Assembly: GCA_050012855.1 (NCBI GenBank)
Contig: JBEKGJ010000012.1
Coordinates: 1-64,000, forward strand
Length of the DNA: 64,000 nt
Source of the DNA: JAJXZJ01 sp050012855
GTDB lineage: Bacteria; Verrucomicrobiota; Verrucomicrobiia; Limisphaerales; J093
Direction: 5' to 3'
This document shows, one piece after another, positions 20,124 to 29,575 of the stretch (the first letter of the stretch is position 1; each line of letters starts with the position of its first letter). The notes under the pieces were generated by a model. That model was not told the DNA's origin, did not search any database, and saw nothing but the letters and a program-made list of their open reading frames with translations. Both the position numbers and the translations under genes were made by a program.

Positions 20124-22121
20124 TTGGCCCGCGGCCCGCCCGGCTTGACTTGCAGCGGTGCGACACCGAACATAGCCGACGTGGCAAAGGCCGGGAACCA
20201 GCGCAGCGCCAAACAGGTCCATTCGACGGGCCACCCGCCGCCACCGGTTGCGTCCTCGCGCCTCCCTTCCATCAAATCCAGCCGCCGCGGTGTCCCGAGC
20301 CAGTTCCTCTTGGGCCTGCTCTTCTTCGCCTTGTTCTACCTGGGGTTGTGGCAGTGGGTGGACGTGCGACTGATCTATCACGGCGGGGGCGAGATTCGCG
20401 ATTTCCCGGTTTTTCACTGGGGCTGGGATTTACTGGATGAATCCGCGCGCGTCCCGGGCGGGTTCGCCCAGTACGCCGGGGCGCTACTGGCCCAATCCAT
20501 GTTCCTGTCCTGGTGGGGCGCCCTGGTTCTCACCCTGCAGGCGGGCCTGATCTTTTTCGCGGCCAAATCCATCTTTGGAGCCGCAGGCATGGCGCGGCCG
20601 GCTTGGCCGGCTTACCTGTTGCCATTGATCCTGCTCGGCCTCTACGCCCGTTATCAGCACGCCTCAACCAGCGTAACGACCCTGGCCTTGGCGTTGGGTT
20701 CGGTGTGGCTGTGGGTGAGCCTCCCTCGCGTGGGTCCGGGCAGCCGGCTCGCGCTCCTGGTGGTGTTCTGCGGCGTGGTTTTTGCCGTGGCGGCAGGATC
20801 ACTGCTGCTGTTTGCCTTGCTTGCCGCCTTGGTTGAGCGCCTCCAGCGCGGGCGCTGGTGGTTGAGTGTGGTCGCGCTGCCGCTCGCCGTGCTGGTGGCC
20901 TGCCTGGCGGGCCGCCTGCTCTTTGGCTTCGCCGCCTCCGAGTCCCTCGGCGCGCTGGTGCCGGCATCATTAAACTCGAGCCTGGCCAACCACCGCGGCG
21001 GCGGGTGGCTCGTGGCCCTCCACCTGGCGCTGCCCGCAGCGCTGGTGGTGTGGGCGTGCGGGCGCGCTTTCGCGGCCCGCCGACCGGCAGCAGCAAGGCC
21101 GGCGACGGGCACCGCGTCGGCGCCGGCGACACCGGGTCGCCGGCGGTTGGCCCTGGCCGGCGGCGGATGGACATTGCCCGCGGTGGGTCTCCTGGCCGCC
21201 AGCATCCTGGTTCCCGGGTTGGCGCGCGACACCCGGCTCAAAACCTTGCTGGCGGTGGACTACCACGCCTGGCACCGGCAGTGGCCGCAGGTGCTGATCG
21301 CGGCCGGCGACCATCCGACCCAGCTCTACATGCTTTGCAGCGTGTATCAGGCCGCTTACCACACCGGCAGCCTCACCCGAACGCTGCCCGCGGTCCGCAC
21401 GCCGGGCGATTTGCTGTTGGCCGACCAGGGGCAGTTGGGCCACTGGAAGAAGAGCGATCTGATGTTCGACCTGGGTTACGCGAACATGGCGCTGCACCAT
21501 CTGATCGAGGCGGTGGAAATCTGCGGCGAACGACCGCTGCTGTTGCAGCGGATTGCCCTGATCAATCTGGCGCTGGGCAACACCGCCACCGCCCGCGTCT
21601 ATTTGCAGGCGCTGACGCGGGTTCCCTTCCATGGCCAATGGGCTCGCGAAAGACTGGCGGCGCTCGTGACCGACCCGGAGTCGAGCGGCGACGAGGAGGT
21701 GGGTCGGTTGCGCGCGCTCATGCCCCGGACCGACTCGGTGGCGCTGCTTTCCGTGGACGAAACCCTGCTCATGCTGCTGAACGTCAACCGGCAGAATCGC
21801 ATGGCGTTCGAGTATCTCATGACTCACTGCCTGCTCGCCCGGAACCTGGCTGTTTTCGTCAAAAACCTGCCGCGCGTGGCGGACTTCCCGGGCCTGGAAA
21901 TCCCGCCGCCCTGGGAAGAAGCCCTGGCCATCGCGGCGTTGCGCCCCGGCCAGCAGCCCGACCTCCCCAACCACCACCTCGACCCCGGCGCCCAGCAGCG
22001 ACTGCAAACCGTCCTGGAAACCATCCGCGCCTGTGGCGGCAACCGCGGCCTCGCCCGCACCAAGCTGCCGGCCTATTATGATCAGAGTTATCTGTTCTAT
22101 TATTACTTCCATGGTTCCTGA
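20124..22121 (+). CDS. DUF6057-like polytopic membrane protein
   Basis: Up to 665 residues. The N-terminal half has about nine hydrophobic segments starting with FLLGLLFFALFYLGLWQWV, followed directly by VDVRLIYHGGG and PVFHWGW, features I associate with DUF6057 proteins of Bacteroidota. The second half (from about residue 370) is soluble and helical, probably TPR-like (repeating Ala/Leu pairs, e.g. LALGNTATARVYLQALTRVP). The end is Tyr-rich (YYDQSYLFYYYFHG). The true start is uncertain: there is no ATG between 20124 and the first membrane segment, and residues 1-55 look non-coding. The stop overlaps the next gene by 11 bp, so the genes are coupled. Confidence 0.65.
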   Translation: MARGPPGLTCSGATPNIADVAKAGNQRSAKQVHSTGHPPPPVASSRLPSIKSSRRGVPSQFLLGLLFFALFYLGLWQWVDVRLIYHGGGEIRDFPVFHWGWDLLDESARVPGGFAQYAGALLAQSMFLSWWGALVLTLQAGLIFFAAKSIFGAAGMARPAWPAYLLPLILLGLYARYQHASTSVTTLALALGSVWLWVSLPRVGPGSRLALLVVFCGVVFAVAAGSLLLFALLAALVERLQRGRWWLSVVALPLAVLVACLAGRLLFGFAASESLGALVPASLNSSLANHRGGGWLVALHLALPAALVVWACGRAFAARRPAAARPATGTASAPATPGRRRLALAGGGWTLPAVGLLAASILVPGLARDTRLKTLLAVDYHAWHRQWPQVLIAAGDHPTQLYMLCSVYQAAYHTGSLTRTLPAVRTPGDLLLADQGQLGHWKKSDLMFDLGYANMALHHLIEAVEICGERPLLLQRIALINLALGNTATARVYLQALTRVPFHGQWARERLAALVTDPESSGDEEVGRLRALMPRTDSVALLSVDETLLMLLNVNRQNRMAFEYLMTHCLLARNLAVFVKNLPRVADFPGLEIPPPWEEALAIAALRPGQQPDLPNHHLDPGAQQRLQTVLETIRACGGNRGLARTKLPAYYDQSYLFYYYFHGS

Positions 22122-23673
22122 GCGTCGCCGGGCCGCCGGAAGCCGGGTGGGGGGCCTGGCCTGCCTCGGGGTCGGCCTCGCGCTCGCGGGCGGGCTGCGC
22201 GCGGCCCCGGCCGGGGCGGAGGCCGCGCGCGAACTGCCACCGCGGATTCAACCCGACTACCGCGACGTCGTCATTCCCCCCAACATCGCCCCCCTCAATT
22301 TCAGCGTGAACGAGGCGGGCGACGCGTTTGCAGCGACCTTGCGGAGCAGCGCGGGCGCGCCGATCGAAATCGCCTCGCGCCATCCCACGATCACAATTCC
22401 CGAAACGGCCTGGCACCGGTTGCTGGAACTTAACCAGGACGCGGACCTGCTCGTGGAAGTCCGCACCCGCGACGCGAGCGGCCAGTGGACCCGGTTCGCC
22501 ACCATCACCAACCACATCGCCCATGACCCCGTTGATCCGTTTCTCATCTACCGGAAGATCCACCCGGCGCACAACACCTGGAGCAGCATGGGGCTCTACC
22601 AGCGCGACCTGCGGAGCTTTACCGAAACGCCAGTCCTCGAAAACCGCCGGTTCGCCGGCGATTGCTGTCACTGCCACGCCCTGCGCAACAACGATCCCCG
22701 CACCGCCACGGTGGACATTCGCAGCCAGCACTATGAGAACCGGCTCCTGCTCCTCAACAACGGCGTGGTGACCGCCCTCCGCGGCACGGTCGGCATCGTG
22801 GCGTGGCATCCCACCGGCCGCGTGATCGCCGCTTCGTTCAGCAAGCCGCGGTTGGTGATTCATGTGGCCCGGAACGACATGCGCGACATCGCCGAATTGG
22901 AGGGCTGGCTCGGCTACTTCCGGCTCGGCTCGAACGTCGTTCGGCGGATTCCCGGCCTCGCCGACGAGACCCGCCTGCTGGCCTTCCCCGCCTGGTCGCC
23001 GGACGGACGTTTTCTTTACTACTGCAATGCGCCCAGTCCCTGGACCAACATGGCCCGGCTGACCGCGACCTCGCACACGGTGGCCAAATACGACCTCATG
23101 CGCGTGGCTTATGACATCGAGCAGGACCACTGGGGCCAGCCGGAGACGGTGCTGGCGGCGGGCCGGAGCGGCTTCAGCGTCGCCCAGCCGCGGATCAGTC
23201 CGGATGGACACTGGCTGTTCTTCTGCTCGATCGGCTACGGTTGCTGGCCGACGTACGACCGGGACAGCGATCTCCATGGCATTGACCTGCTCGTCGGCGC
23301 CGCGACCGGCAAGTTCACCAGCCGCAAACTCGAACTGAACTCGGACGAGTGCGAGTCCTGGCTGAGCTGGTCCGCCAACAGCCGCTGGGTGGTCTTCAGC
23401 AGCAAACGCCTCAGCCCGCTCTTCAACCGGCCGTTCTTCGCCCACGTGGCGGCCGATGGGACCTGCAGCAAACCGTTCCTCCTGCCGCAAGCCGACCCGC
23501 ATTTCTACGACGGCTTGCTGCGCACCTACACGATCCCCACGCTGGCCATCGGACCGCTCACCGTTCCCGAGCGCGACCTGGTCGCGGCCATCAAGGACGC
23601 CACCGCCCTCCCCCTGGTGATGCCCACCGCCAAGGCGCCCACCAAGGAAGACGTTTACGAGGAGGGACATTAG
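22111..23673 (+). CDS. Exported PD40/TolB-like propeller with CxxCH haem motif
   Basis: 520 residues with a signal peptide (about 1-35). It carries the PDYRDVVIPPNIAPLNF motif typical of TolB-like proteins that accompany DUF6057 in Bacteroidota. C185-C186-H187-C188-H189 forms a CxxCH c-type haem attachment motif. PD40-type beta-propeller blades are visible as FPAWSPDGRFLYY, PRISPDGHWLFF and SWSANSRWVVFSS (about residues 230-450). It is probably a periplasmic haem-bearing sensor or redox protein; no substrate can be named. ATG 22111 lies inside the upstream gene and the stop overlaps the GTG of the next gene by one base, so all three genes form one tightly coupled operon. Confidence 0.75.
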   Translation: MVPERRRAAGSRVGGLACLGVGLALAGGLRAAPAGAEAARELPPRIQPDYRDVVIPPNIAPLNFSVNEAGDAFAATLRSSAGAPIEIASRHPTITIPETAWHRLLELNQDADLLVEVRTRDASGQWTRFATITNHIAHDPVDPFLIYRKIHPAHNTWSSMGLYQRDLRSFTETPVLENRRFAGDCCHCHALRNNDPRTATVDIRSQHYENRLLLLNNGVVTALRGTVGIVAWHPTGRVIAASFSKPRLVIHVARNDMRDIAELEGWLGYFRLGSNVVRRIPGLADETRLLAFPAWSPDGRFLYYCNAPSPWTNMARLTATSHTVAKYDLMRVAYDIEQDHWGQPETVLAAGRSGFSVAQPRISPDGHWLFFCSIGYGCWPTYDRDSDLHGIDLLVGAATGKFTSRKLELNSDECESWLSWSANSRWVVFSSKRLSPLFNRPFFAHVAADGTCSKPFLLPQADPHFYDGLLRTYTIPTLAIGPLTVPERDLVAAIKDATALPLVMPTAKAPTKEDVYEEGH

Positions 23674-26600
23674 TGAGGGTCCCCCACTCATCCGGACCGC
23701 GTCGCTGGTCGTGGCTGCTTGCGCCCGCGCTGGCGCTCGGGGTCGGCGCCGCGCCGGTCCTCACCTGGGAAAACGAGCCCGGCGGCCGCAGCGCTGCGCT
23801 GACGATCCCGGCCCAGGGCAAAACCGGGTTCACGCTGCTGCGCGCCGCCGACACCGGGATCACGTTCACCAACCGGGTCTCGGACTCGCGCTCGATGACG
23901 AACCACATCCTGTTCAACGGCGCCGGGGTCGCGGCCGGGGACGTGGACGGCGACGGATTGTGCGACCTGTATTTCTGCCGCAGCGAAGGCTCGAACGTTC
24001 TGTATCACAACCTCGGCAACTTCCGGTTCGAGGACGTGACCGCCGCGGCCGGCGTCGCCTGCACGGATCTCGGGTCCACCGGCGCCGCGTTCGCCGATCT
24101 CAATGGCGACGGCTCGCTCGACCTGGTGGTCAATACCTTGGGCCACGGCACCCACGTTTTCTTCAACGACGGCCAGGGCCATTTCAAGGAGGCAGGCTAC
24201 GTGCTGAACGGGGATCGCGGCGGGATGACGCTCGCGCTGGCCGACGTGGACGGGGACGGGTTCCTTGACCTCTTCATTGCCAATCATCGCACGTCCTCGA
24301 TGATGGATTTACCTGGAGCGCGCGTGACGTTCAAAAAGGTGAACGGCAAGCTCGAACTGGCCACCTTCAACGGCCGGCCCATGAGCGAACCGGAGCTCGC
24401 ACACCGCTTCGCTTATGATGCCCAGGACGGTATCCAGGAACTGGGCGAAGTCCCCGCCTTCTATCGGAATGTCGGGGGCACGAGCTTCAGCCCGGTGCCC
24501 TTCACCGGCGGCGCGTTCCTCGACGAGGACGGCCAACCGCTGACCGAGGAGCCTTACGACTGGGGCTTGTCCGCGGCCTTTCACGATGTCAACGGCGACG
24601 GGCTGCCGGACCTCTATGTGTGCAACGATTTCCTGACCCCGGACCGGCTTTGGATCAACCAGGGCGGCGGAAAATTCCGACTGGTACCCCGCCTGGCCCA
24701 GCGGAAAAGCTCGATGTCCTCGATGGCGGTGGATTTCGCCGACATCAACCGGGACGGGTTCGTGGATTTCTTCGTGCTGGACATGATGAGTCGCAGTCAC
24801 AGCGAGCGGATGCGTTTTATGAAGGCGCGGCCGCCAGTCGTTCACACGCCGGGATTGATCGAGAACCGGCCCCAATACGAGTTGAACACGCTCTTCCTCA
24901 ATCGGGGCGACACGACCTTCGCCGAAATCGGTCAACTGGCCGGCCTCCAGGCCGCCGAATGGGCCTGGAGCTGCATTTTCCTGGACGTGGATTTGGACGG
25001 TTGGGAGGACGTGCTGGTGGCCAACGGCATGGAACGGGCCGGCCGCGACCTGGACGTCACCGAGCACATCAAACAACTGCGGGCCGGCCGTAATTTGTCG
25101 GATGCGGAAGTCTATGCCGCGCGCCGCCAGTTCCCGCGCCAGACGCCACCCAAGCTGGCCTTCCGCAACCGCCATGACCTCACCTTCGAGGAAACCGGTC
25201 ACGCCTGGGGCTTCGACTGGCCGGGCGTCTCGAGCAGCATCGTGCTCGCCGATCTCGACAACGACGGCGATCTCGATGTGGTCGCGAACAACCTCAACGA
25301 GGGCGCCCTCATTTTCCGCAATGACTCCATCGCTCCGCGCGTCGCCGTCCGCCTGCGTGGCCAGCCGCCGAACACGCACGGCATCGGCGCCCGCATCACG
25401 GTCACCGCGGACGGACTGCCGCCGCAAACGCAGGAAATGATCGCCGGCGGACGCTACCTGGGTGGGGACGACCCGGTGCGGAGCTTCGCCGCCCGCACGC
25501 CGACCAACCGTCTCGCCATCCAGGTGCAATGGCGCAACGGGCGCAGCACGCTCATCAGCGCGGCCCGGCCCAACCGCCTCTACGAAATCGCCGAACCGGG
25601 CTCCGCCCCGCCCGCGCCCGCGGTGGCAGCGGCTCCGCCGCGCCCGCTCTTCGAGGACGTCAGTGACCGGCTCGCCCACCGCCATCACGAGGAGGCGTTT
25701 GATGATTGGACCCGCCAACCGCTGCTGCCGGCCAAGCTCAGCCAGCTCGGACCCGGCGTCGCGTGGTTCGATGTGGATGGCGACGGCTGGGACGATCTGG
25801 TCATCGCCAGCGGCAAAGGCGGCGCGCTCTCCGTGTTCCACAACAACGGCGCGGGCGGGTTCACCGCGGCGACGCCAGCGGCGTTCGCGGAGAAGGCCGC
25901 TCGCGACCAGACCGCCGTGGTCGGTTGGGTGCCGGAACCGGGAAAGACCAACCTGCTGGTGGGCACCGCGAACTATGAAGACGGGTTGGTCGAAGGCGCC
26001 GCCGCCGAGCGCTCCGATTTCGCGGCCGGCACCAACGCCGTGGCGGTGCCCGCAAACGACACCAGCACGGGACCGATCGCCGTCGCGGACGTGGATGGCG
26101 ACGGCGCGCTCGACGTGTTCGTGGGCGGGCGCGTGGTGCCGGGCAAATATCCCCTGCCGGGGCACAGCCGGGTTTTTCTTAACCGGAAGGGCGCGCTCGT
26201 CCTCGACACCAACCGGACGGAAGCGCTGGCCAACGCGGGCTTGGTGAGCGGCGCCGTCTTTGCCGACCTCGATGGCGACGGCCGGCCCGACTTGGTCCTG
26301 GCCGGCGATTGGGGACCAATTCGCGTGTTCCACAACAACGGCACGAACCTCGTCGAGTGGAACGCGCCCGTCACATGGCCCGAGTCCACGCCCGGCAACG
26401 CCCAGCTTTCAACGCTCAGCCAGCTCGCCGGTTGGTGGAGCGGCATTGCGGTGGGTGATTTCGACGAAGACGGCCGGCTCGACATCGTGGCGGGCAACTG
26501 GGGCCGAAATTCACCGTGCGAACCCTTCCGCGACCACGCGCTGCGGCTTTATTACGGCGATTTCGGCGGCGGCGCCGATCTCGATCTCGCCGAGGCCCAT

Positions 26601-27431
26601 TACGATCCTGACCTCCGCAAATACGTCCCGGCCCGCCAGCGCGATCCGCTGACCAAGGCCATCCCGTCGCTGATCGGGCGGTTCCCGACCCACCGCGAGT
26701 ACAGCACGGCGGGCATTGAAGAGGTGCTGGGCGAGGCGTTCAAGTCCGCGTCGGTCGTCGAGGCCAACTGGCTGGAAACGACGGTCTTTCTGAATCGTGG
26801 CGATCACTTCGAGGCGCATGTTCTGCCGATCGAGGCACAGATGGCGCCCGTGTTCGGGGTTTGTGTGGCGGACGCGGACGGCGATGGACACGAGGACATT
26901 TTCCTGGCGCAGAACTTTTTCGATTCGCAACCGGAGACGCCGCGTTACGACGCCGGCCGGGGCCTCTGGTTGCGCGGCGACGGCCACGGCGGATTCCGCG
27001 CGATGCCGGGCCAGGAAAGCGGCGTGATGGTTTATGGCGAGCAACGCGGCGCGGCCGTGGGCGATTACGACGGCGACGGCCGGGTGGACCTCGTCGTGGC
27101 CCAAAACGGCGCGGCCACGCGGCTCTTCCACAATGTCATGGCGCGCCCCGGACTGCGCGTGCGGTTGGCCGGGCCGGCGGGCAACCCACAGGCGATCGGC
27201 GCTGCCATGCGGTTGCGCTTCGGCGAACGCTGGGGACCGTTGCGCGAGGTCCACGCCGGCGGCGGCTACTGGTCGCAGGACGCGGCGACGCAGGTCCTGG
27301 GGGCGCCCACGGTGCCGACCCAGATCGAAGTGCGCTGGCCCGGGGGAAACAGGACCGTCACCGCTCTCCCGGCGGACGCGAAGACCATCGTGGTGCAGTC
27401 GGATGGCCGCGTAACGACGGCGGTCCGCTGA
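23673..27431 (+). CDS. Secreted FG-GAP/VCBS protein with two ASPIC/UnbV modules
   Basis: 1252 residues from GTG 23673, chosen because AGGAGGG lies just upstream at about 23660 and a signal peptide (LLAPALALGVGAAP) follows. Calcium-type FG-GAP/VCBS blades (VDGDGLCDLYF, LNGDGSLDLVV, VDGDGFLDLFI, VDGDGWDDLVI, FDEDGRLDIVA and others) fill two large blocks. Each block ends in an ASPIC/UnbV domain: one near 560-645 (HGIGARITV, IAGGRYLGGDDP), one at the C-terminus (QAIGAAMRLRF, HAGGGYWSQDA). It therefore looks like an internal duplication of a 600-residue unit. It is likely an exported two-propeller protein working with the haem propeller before it. Substrate unknown. Confidence 0.8.
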   Translation: MRVPHSSGPRRWSWLLAPALALGVGAAPVLTWENEPGGRSAALTIPAQGKTGFTLLRAADTGITFTNRVSDSRSMTNHILFNGAGVAAGDVDGDGLCDLYFCRSEGSNVLYHNLGNFRFEDVTAAAGVACTDLGSTGAAFADLNGDGSLDLVVNTLGHGTHVFFNDGQGHFKEAGYVLNGDRGGMTLALADVDGDGFLDLFIANHRTSSMMDLPGARVTFKKVNGKLELATFNGRPMSEPELAHRFAYDAQDGIQELGEVPAFYRNVGGTSFSPVPFTGGAFLDEDGQPLTEEPYDWGLSAAFHDVNGDGLPDLYVCNDFLTPDRLWINQGGGKFRLVPRLAQRKSSMSSMAVDFADINRDGFVDFFVLDMMSRSHSERMRFMKARPPVVHTPGLIENRPQYELNTLFLNRGDTTFAEIGQLAGLQAAEWAWSCIFLDVDLDGWEDVLVANGMERAGRDLDVTEHIKQLRAGRNLSDAEVYAARRQFPRQTPPKLAFRNRHDLTFEETGHAWGFDWPGVSSSIVLADLDNDGDLDVVANNLNEGALIFRNDSIAPRVAVRLRGQPPNTHGIGARITVTADGLPPQTQEMIAGGRYLGGDDPVRSFAARTPTNRLAIQVQWRNGRSTLISAARPNRLYEIAEPGSAPPAPAVAAAPPRPLFEDVSDRLAHRHHEEAFDDWTRQPLLPAKLSQLGPGVAWFDVDGDGWDDLVIASGKGGALSVFHNNGAGGFTAATPAAFAEKAARDQTAVVGWVPEPGKTNLLVGTANYEDGLVEGAAAERSDFAAGTNAVAVPANDTSTGPIAVADVDGDGALDVFVGGRVVPGKYPLPGHSRVFLNRKGALVLDTNRTEALANAGLVSGAVFADLDGDGRPDLVLAGDWGPIRVFHNNGTNLVEWNAPVTWPESTPGNAQLSTLSQLAGWWSGIAVGDFDEDGRLDIVAGNWGRNSPCEPFRDHALRLYYGDFGGGADLDLAEAHYDPDLRKYVPARQRDPLTKAIPSLIGRFPTHREYSTAGIEEVLGEAFKSASVVEANWLETTVFLNRGDHFEAHVLPIEAQMAPVFGVCVADADGDGHEDIFLAQNFFDSQPETPRYDAGRGLWLRGDGHGGFRAMPGQESGVMVYGEQRGAAVGDYDGDGRVDLVVAQNGAATRLFHNVMARPGLRVRLAGPAGNPQAIGAAMRLRFGERWGPLREVHAGGGYWSQDAATQVLGAPTVPTQIEVRWPGGNRTVTALPADAKTIVVQSDGRVTTAVR

Positions 27432-27432
27432 C

Positions 27433-27494
27433 GTAGCGGCGACTCGGCAGAGCGCCGCAAACTCCAATGGCGGCTTTCTGCCGAAAGCCGCTAC
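27433..27494. repeat. REP-like nested inverted repeat
   Basis: The outer arms GTAGCGGC (27433-27440) and GCCGCTAC (27487-27494) enclose an inner perfect hairpin GCGGCTTT-CTGCCG-AAAGCCGC (27470-27491). It directly follows the stop of the ASPIC gene and may act as its transcription terminator. The layout resembles the extragenic palindromes scattered in related genomes (inference). Confidence 0.5.
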
Positions 27495-27544
27495 GCCGCC
27501 TTTCTTGACAGGTGGGGCGCGGGTCATTGAGACTTCACGTTCTT

Positions 27545-29560
27545 ATGGCCGAACCAAAAGCAAACGAGTTGATGGAGAAGATCGTCTCCCTGTGCAAGCG
27601 CCGCGGCTTCATTTTCCAGTCGTCGGAAATCTACGGCGGCATCAACGGGTTTTGGGACTACGGTCCGCTCGGCGCCGAGTTGAAACGCAACGTCAAAGAC
27701 GCCTGGTGGCGCACGATGGTCCACCAGCGCGACGACGTGGCCGGCCTCGAAGCGACGATCATTATGGCCCCGCAAATCTGGAAGGCCAGCGGCCATCTGG
27801 ACACGTTCAGCGATCCGATGTGCGACTGCCTGCTGACGAAAAAGCGGTTCCGCGCGGATCAGGTCGAGCCGAGTAGTGGATCGGCGTATTGGTACCTTGG
27901 GGCGTTGACGATGGAGGACTCAGAGGAGCTTGGCAGAAGAGGGTGTAATCCAGCCCTCATCCACATCCTGGAGGCTTTTTTGATTCAAGTGAACCCTGAG
28001 GGCCAAAACCTGTCACCCAATTGGGATGCATTCGCCCCGTTCGCCAAAGCGCTGTTGCTGGCAAAGCCTGGAGTCCTCGTCGAGTTGGAACAGTTTGCAC
28101 AACGTCGGTTCGATCCTAACGAAGCAGGTGAACTCATGGCAGCCGTCATTAAGCAGAACGGTGTGAAAATGATTTCTGAGCCATACGCAGTTCTTCTGCC
28201 CGCTGGGAAGCCACCTGAAAGCGCAAGAAAGACTGCTATTCAATTCTACTCACAGCGTGGTTACGGCAAGGTCTTCCTGCTTGGCGAGCGAACCGAGAAA
28301 ATCGAGGATTCCCAACGTTTCAACCCTGAAAACGGCTCGCTGCTCACCGCCCCCCGCCCGTTCAACCTGATGTTCAAGACCTACGTCGGGCCGGTCGAAA
28401 GCGAGGACAGCGTGGCCTATCTCCGCCCGGAAACCGCCCAGGCGATTTTCGCGCAGTTCAAGAACGTCCTCGAAACCTCGCGACAGAAGGTGCCGTTCGG
28501 CATCGCCCAAACCGGCAAGGCGTTCCGCAACGAGGTCACGCCGCGCAATTTCACCTTCCGCTCGCGCGAGTTCGAGCAGATGGAACTGGAGTTCTTCATC
28601 AAGCCGGACGAAGCCATCGAGGCTCTGTGCGGCCAGGTCGCTTCCGTTGCCGATTCTCAACCCTCAACGTCCAACCCTCAACCCAACTGGGGCTGGGAAG
28701 TCTGGCACAAATATTGGGTCGAGCAGCGGATCAAGTTTTACGAGGACATCGGCCTGGCGCGGACGACGCTGGAGGAGTACTGGCAGAAGCCGGAAGAACT
28801 GGCGCACTACGCGCGGGCCTGCGTGGACATCCTGTTCAAGTTCCCGTTCGGCACGCAGGAACTGGAGGGCATCGCCGCCCGCAGCGACTTCGATTTGTCG
28901 CAGCACCAGCGGTTCTCGGGCAAGCCGATGACGGTGTTCGACGAGGAATTGAAGGCCGCCTGGGCGAAGCTGAAGAAGACGAAGCAGGACGAGCTGTGGC
29001 GGCGCTATTTTGAGGCGCGGAAAAGGTACCTCGGCAAGATGGGGCTCGAGGCGGAGAAGGCGACCGGGCAGGCGCGCGCCGATGCCGACGGCCTGGCCAA
29101 GGGCTGGTATGTGCCGCACGTCATCGAGCCCTCGGCCGGCGTGGACCGGCTGATCCTGGCGCTGATCGCCAGCGCCTACGCCGAGGAGGAGACGACCGAC
29201 GAAAAGGGCAAGACCGAAACGCGTGTCGTGATGCGGTTCCATCCGCGCATCGCGCCCGTCAAGGTGGGCGTGTTCCCGCTGCTCAAGAACAAGCCCGAGC
29301 TGGTCAAGAAGGCCCAGGCGGTGCGCGATTTGCTGCGGCCGCACATGACCGTCTTTTATGACGAGGGTGGCGCCATTGGGCGGCGCTACCGGCGGCAGGA
29401 CGAGGCGGGCACGCCGTTCGGGGTGACGATTGATTTCGACACGCTGGGCGAGAAGCCGGAACTGCTCGACACGGTGACGCTCCGCGAACGCGATTCGATG
29501 CAGCAGATCCGGGTCAAGATCAGCGAACTGCTGCCGTTGCTGCTGGGGAAGATTCGTTGA
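27545..29560 (+). CDS. glyQS: Glycyl-tRNA synthetase (single-chain, alpha2 type) with two insertions
   Basis: Class II synthetase charging tRNA-Gly, 671 residues. Family motifs are LCKRRGFIFQSSEIYGG at the start, FNLMFKTYVGP, YLRPETAQAIF, AQTGKAFRNEVTPRNF (motif 2), FREFEQMELEFF-type sequence and VIEPSAGVDR (motif 3), followed by the HGTP anticodon-binding domain. Two parts are unusual: residues about 110-258, much longer than in T. thermophilus and AT-richer than the rest, and residues 364-382 (SQPSTSNPQPN), which are translated low-complexity DNA. ATG 27545 is the start. A perfect -35 TTGACA (27505-27510) lies upstream with only a weak -10 (about 27529-27534). It is convergent with rhaB, 15 bp apart. 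Confidence 0.95.
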   Translation: MAEPKANELMEKIVSLCKRRGFIFQSSEIYGGINGFWDYGPLGAELKRNVKDAWWRTMVHQRDDVAGLEATIIMAPQIWKASGHLDTFSDPMCDCLLTKKRFRADQVEPSSGSAYWYLGALTMEDSEELGRRGCNPALIHILEAFLIQVNPEGQNLSPNWDAFAPFAKALLLAKPGVLVELEQFAQRRFDPNEAGELMAAVIKQNGVKMISEPYAVLLPAGKPPESARKTAIQFYSQRGYGKVFLLGERTEKIEDSQRFNPENGSLLTAPRPFNLMFKTYVGPVESEDSVAYLRPETAQAIFAQFKNVLETSRQKVPFGIAQTGKAFRNEVTPRNFTFRSREFEQMELEFFIKPDEAIEALCGQVASVADSQPSTSNPQPNWGWEVWHKYWVEQRIKFYEDIGLARTTLEEYWQKPEELAHYARACVDILFKFPFGTQELEGIAARSDFDLSQHQRFSGKPMTVFDEELKAAWAKLKKTKQDELWRRYFEARKRYLGKMGLEAEKATGQARADADGLAKGWYVPHVIEPSAGVDRLILALIASAYAEEETTDEKGKTETRVVMRFHPRIAPVKVGVFPLLKNKPELVKKAQAVRDLLRPHMTVFYDEGGAIGRRYRRQDEAGTPFGVTIDFDTLGEKPELLDTVTLRERDSMQQIRVKISELLPLLLGKIR

Positions 29561-29575
29561 TGCCTGAAACGCCGG

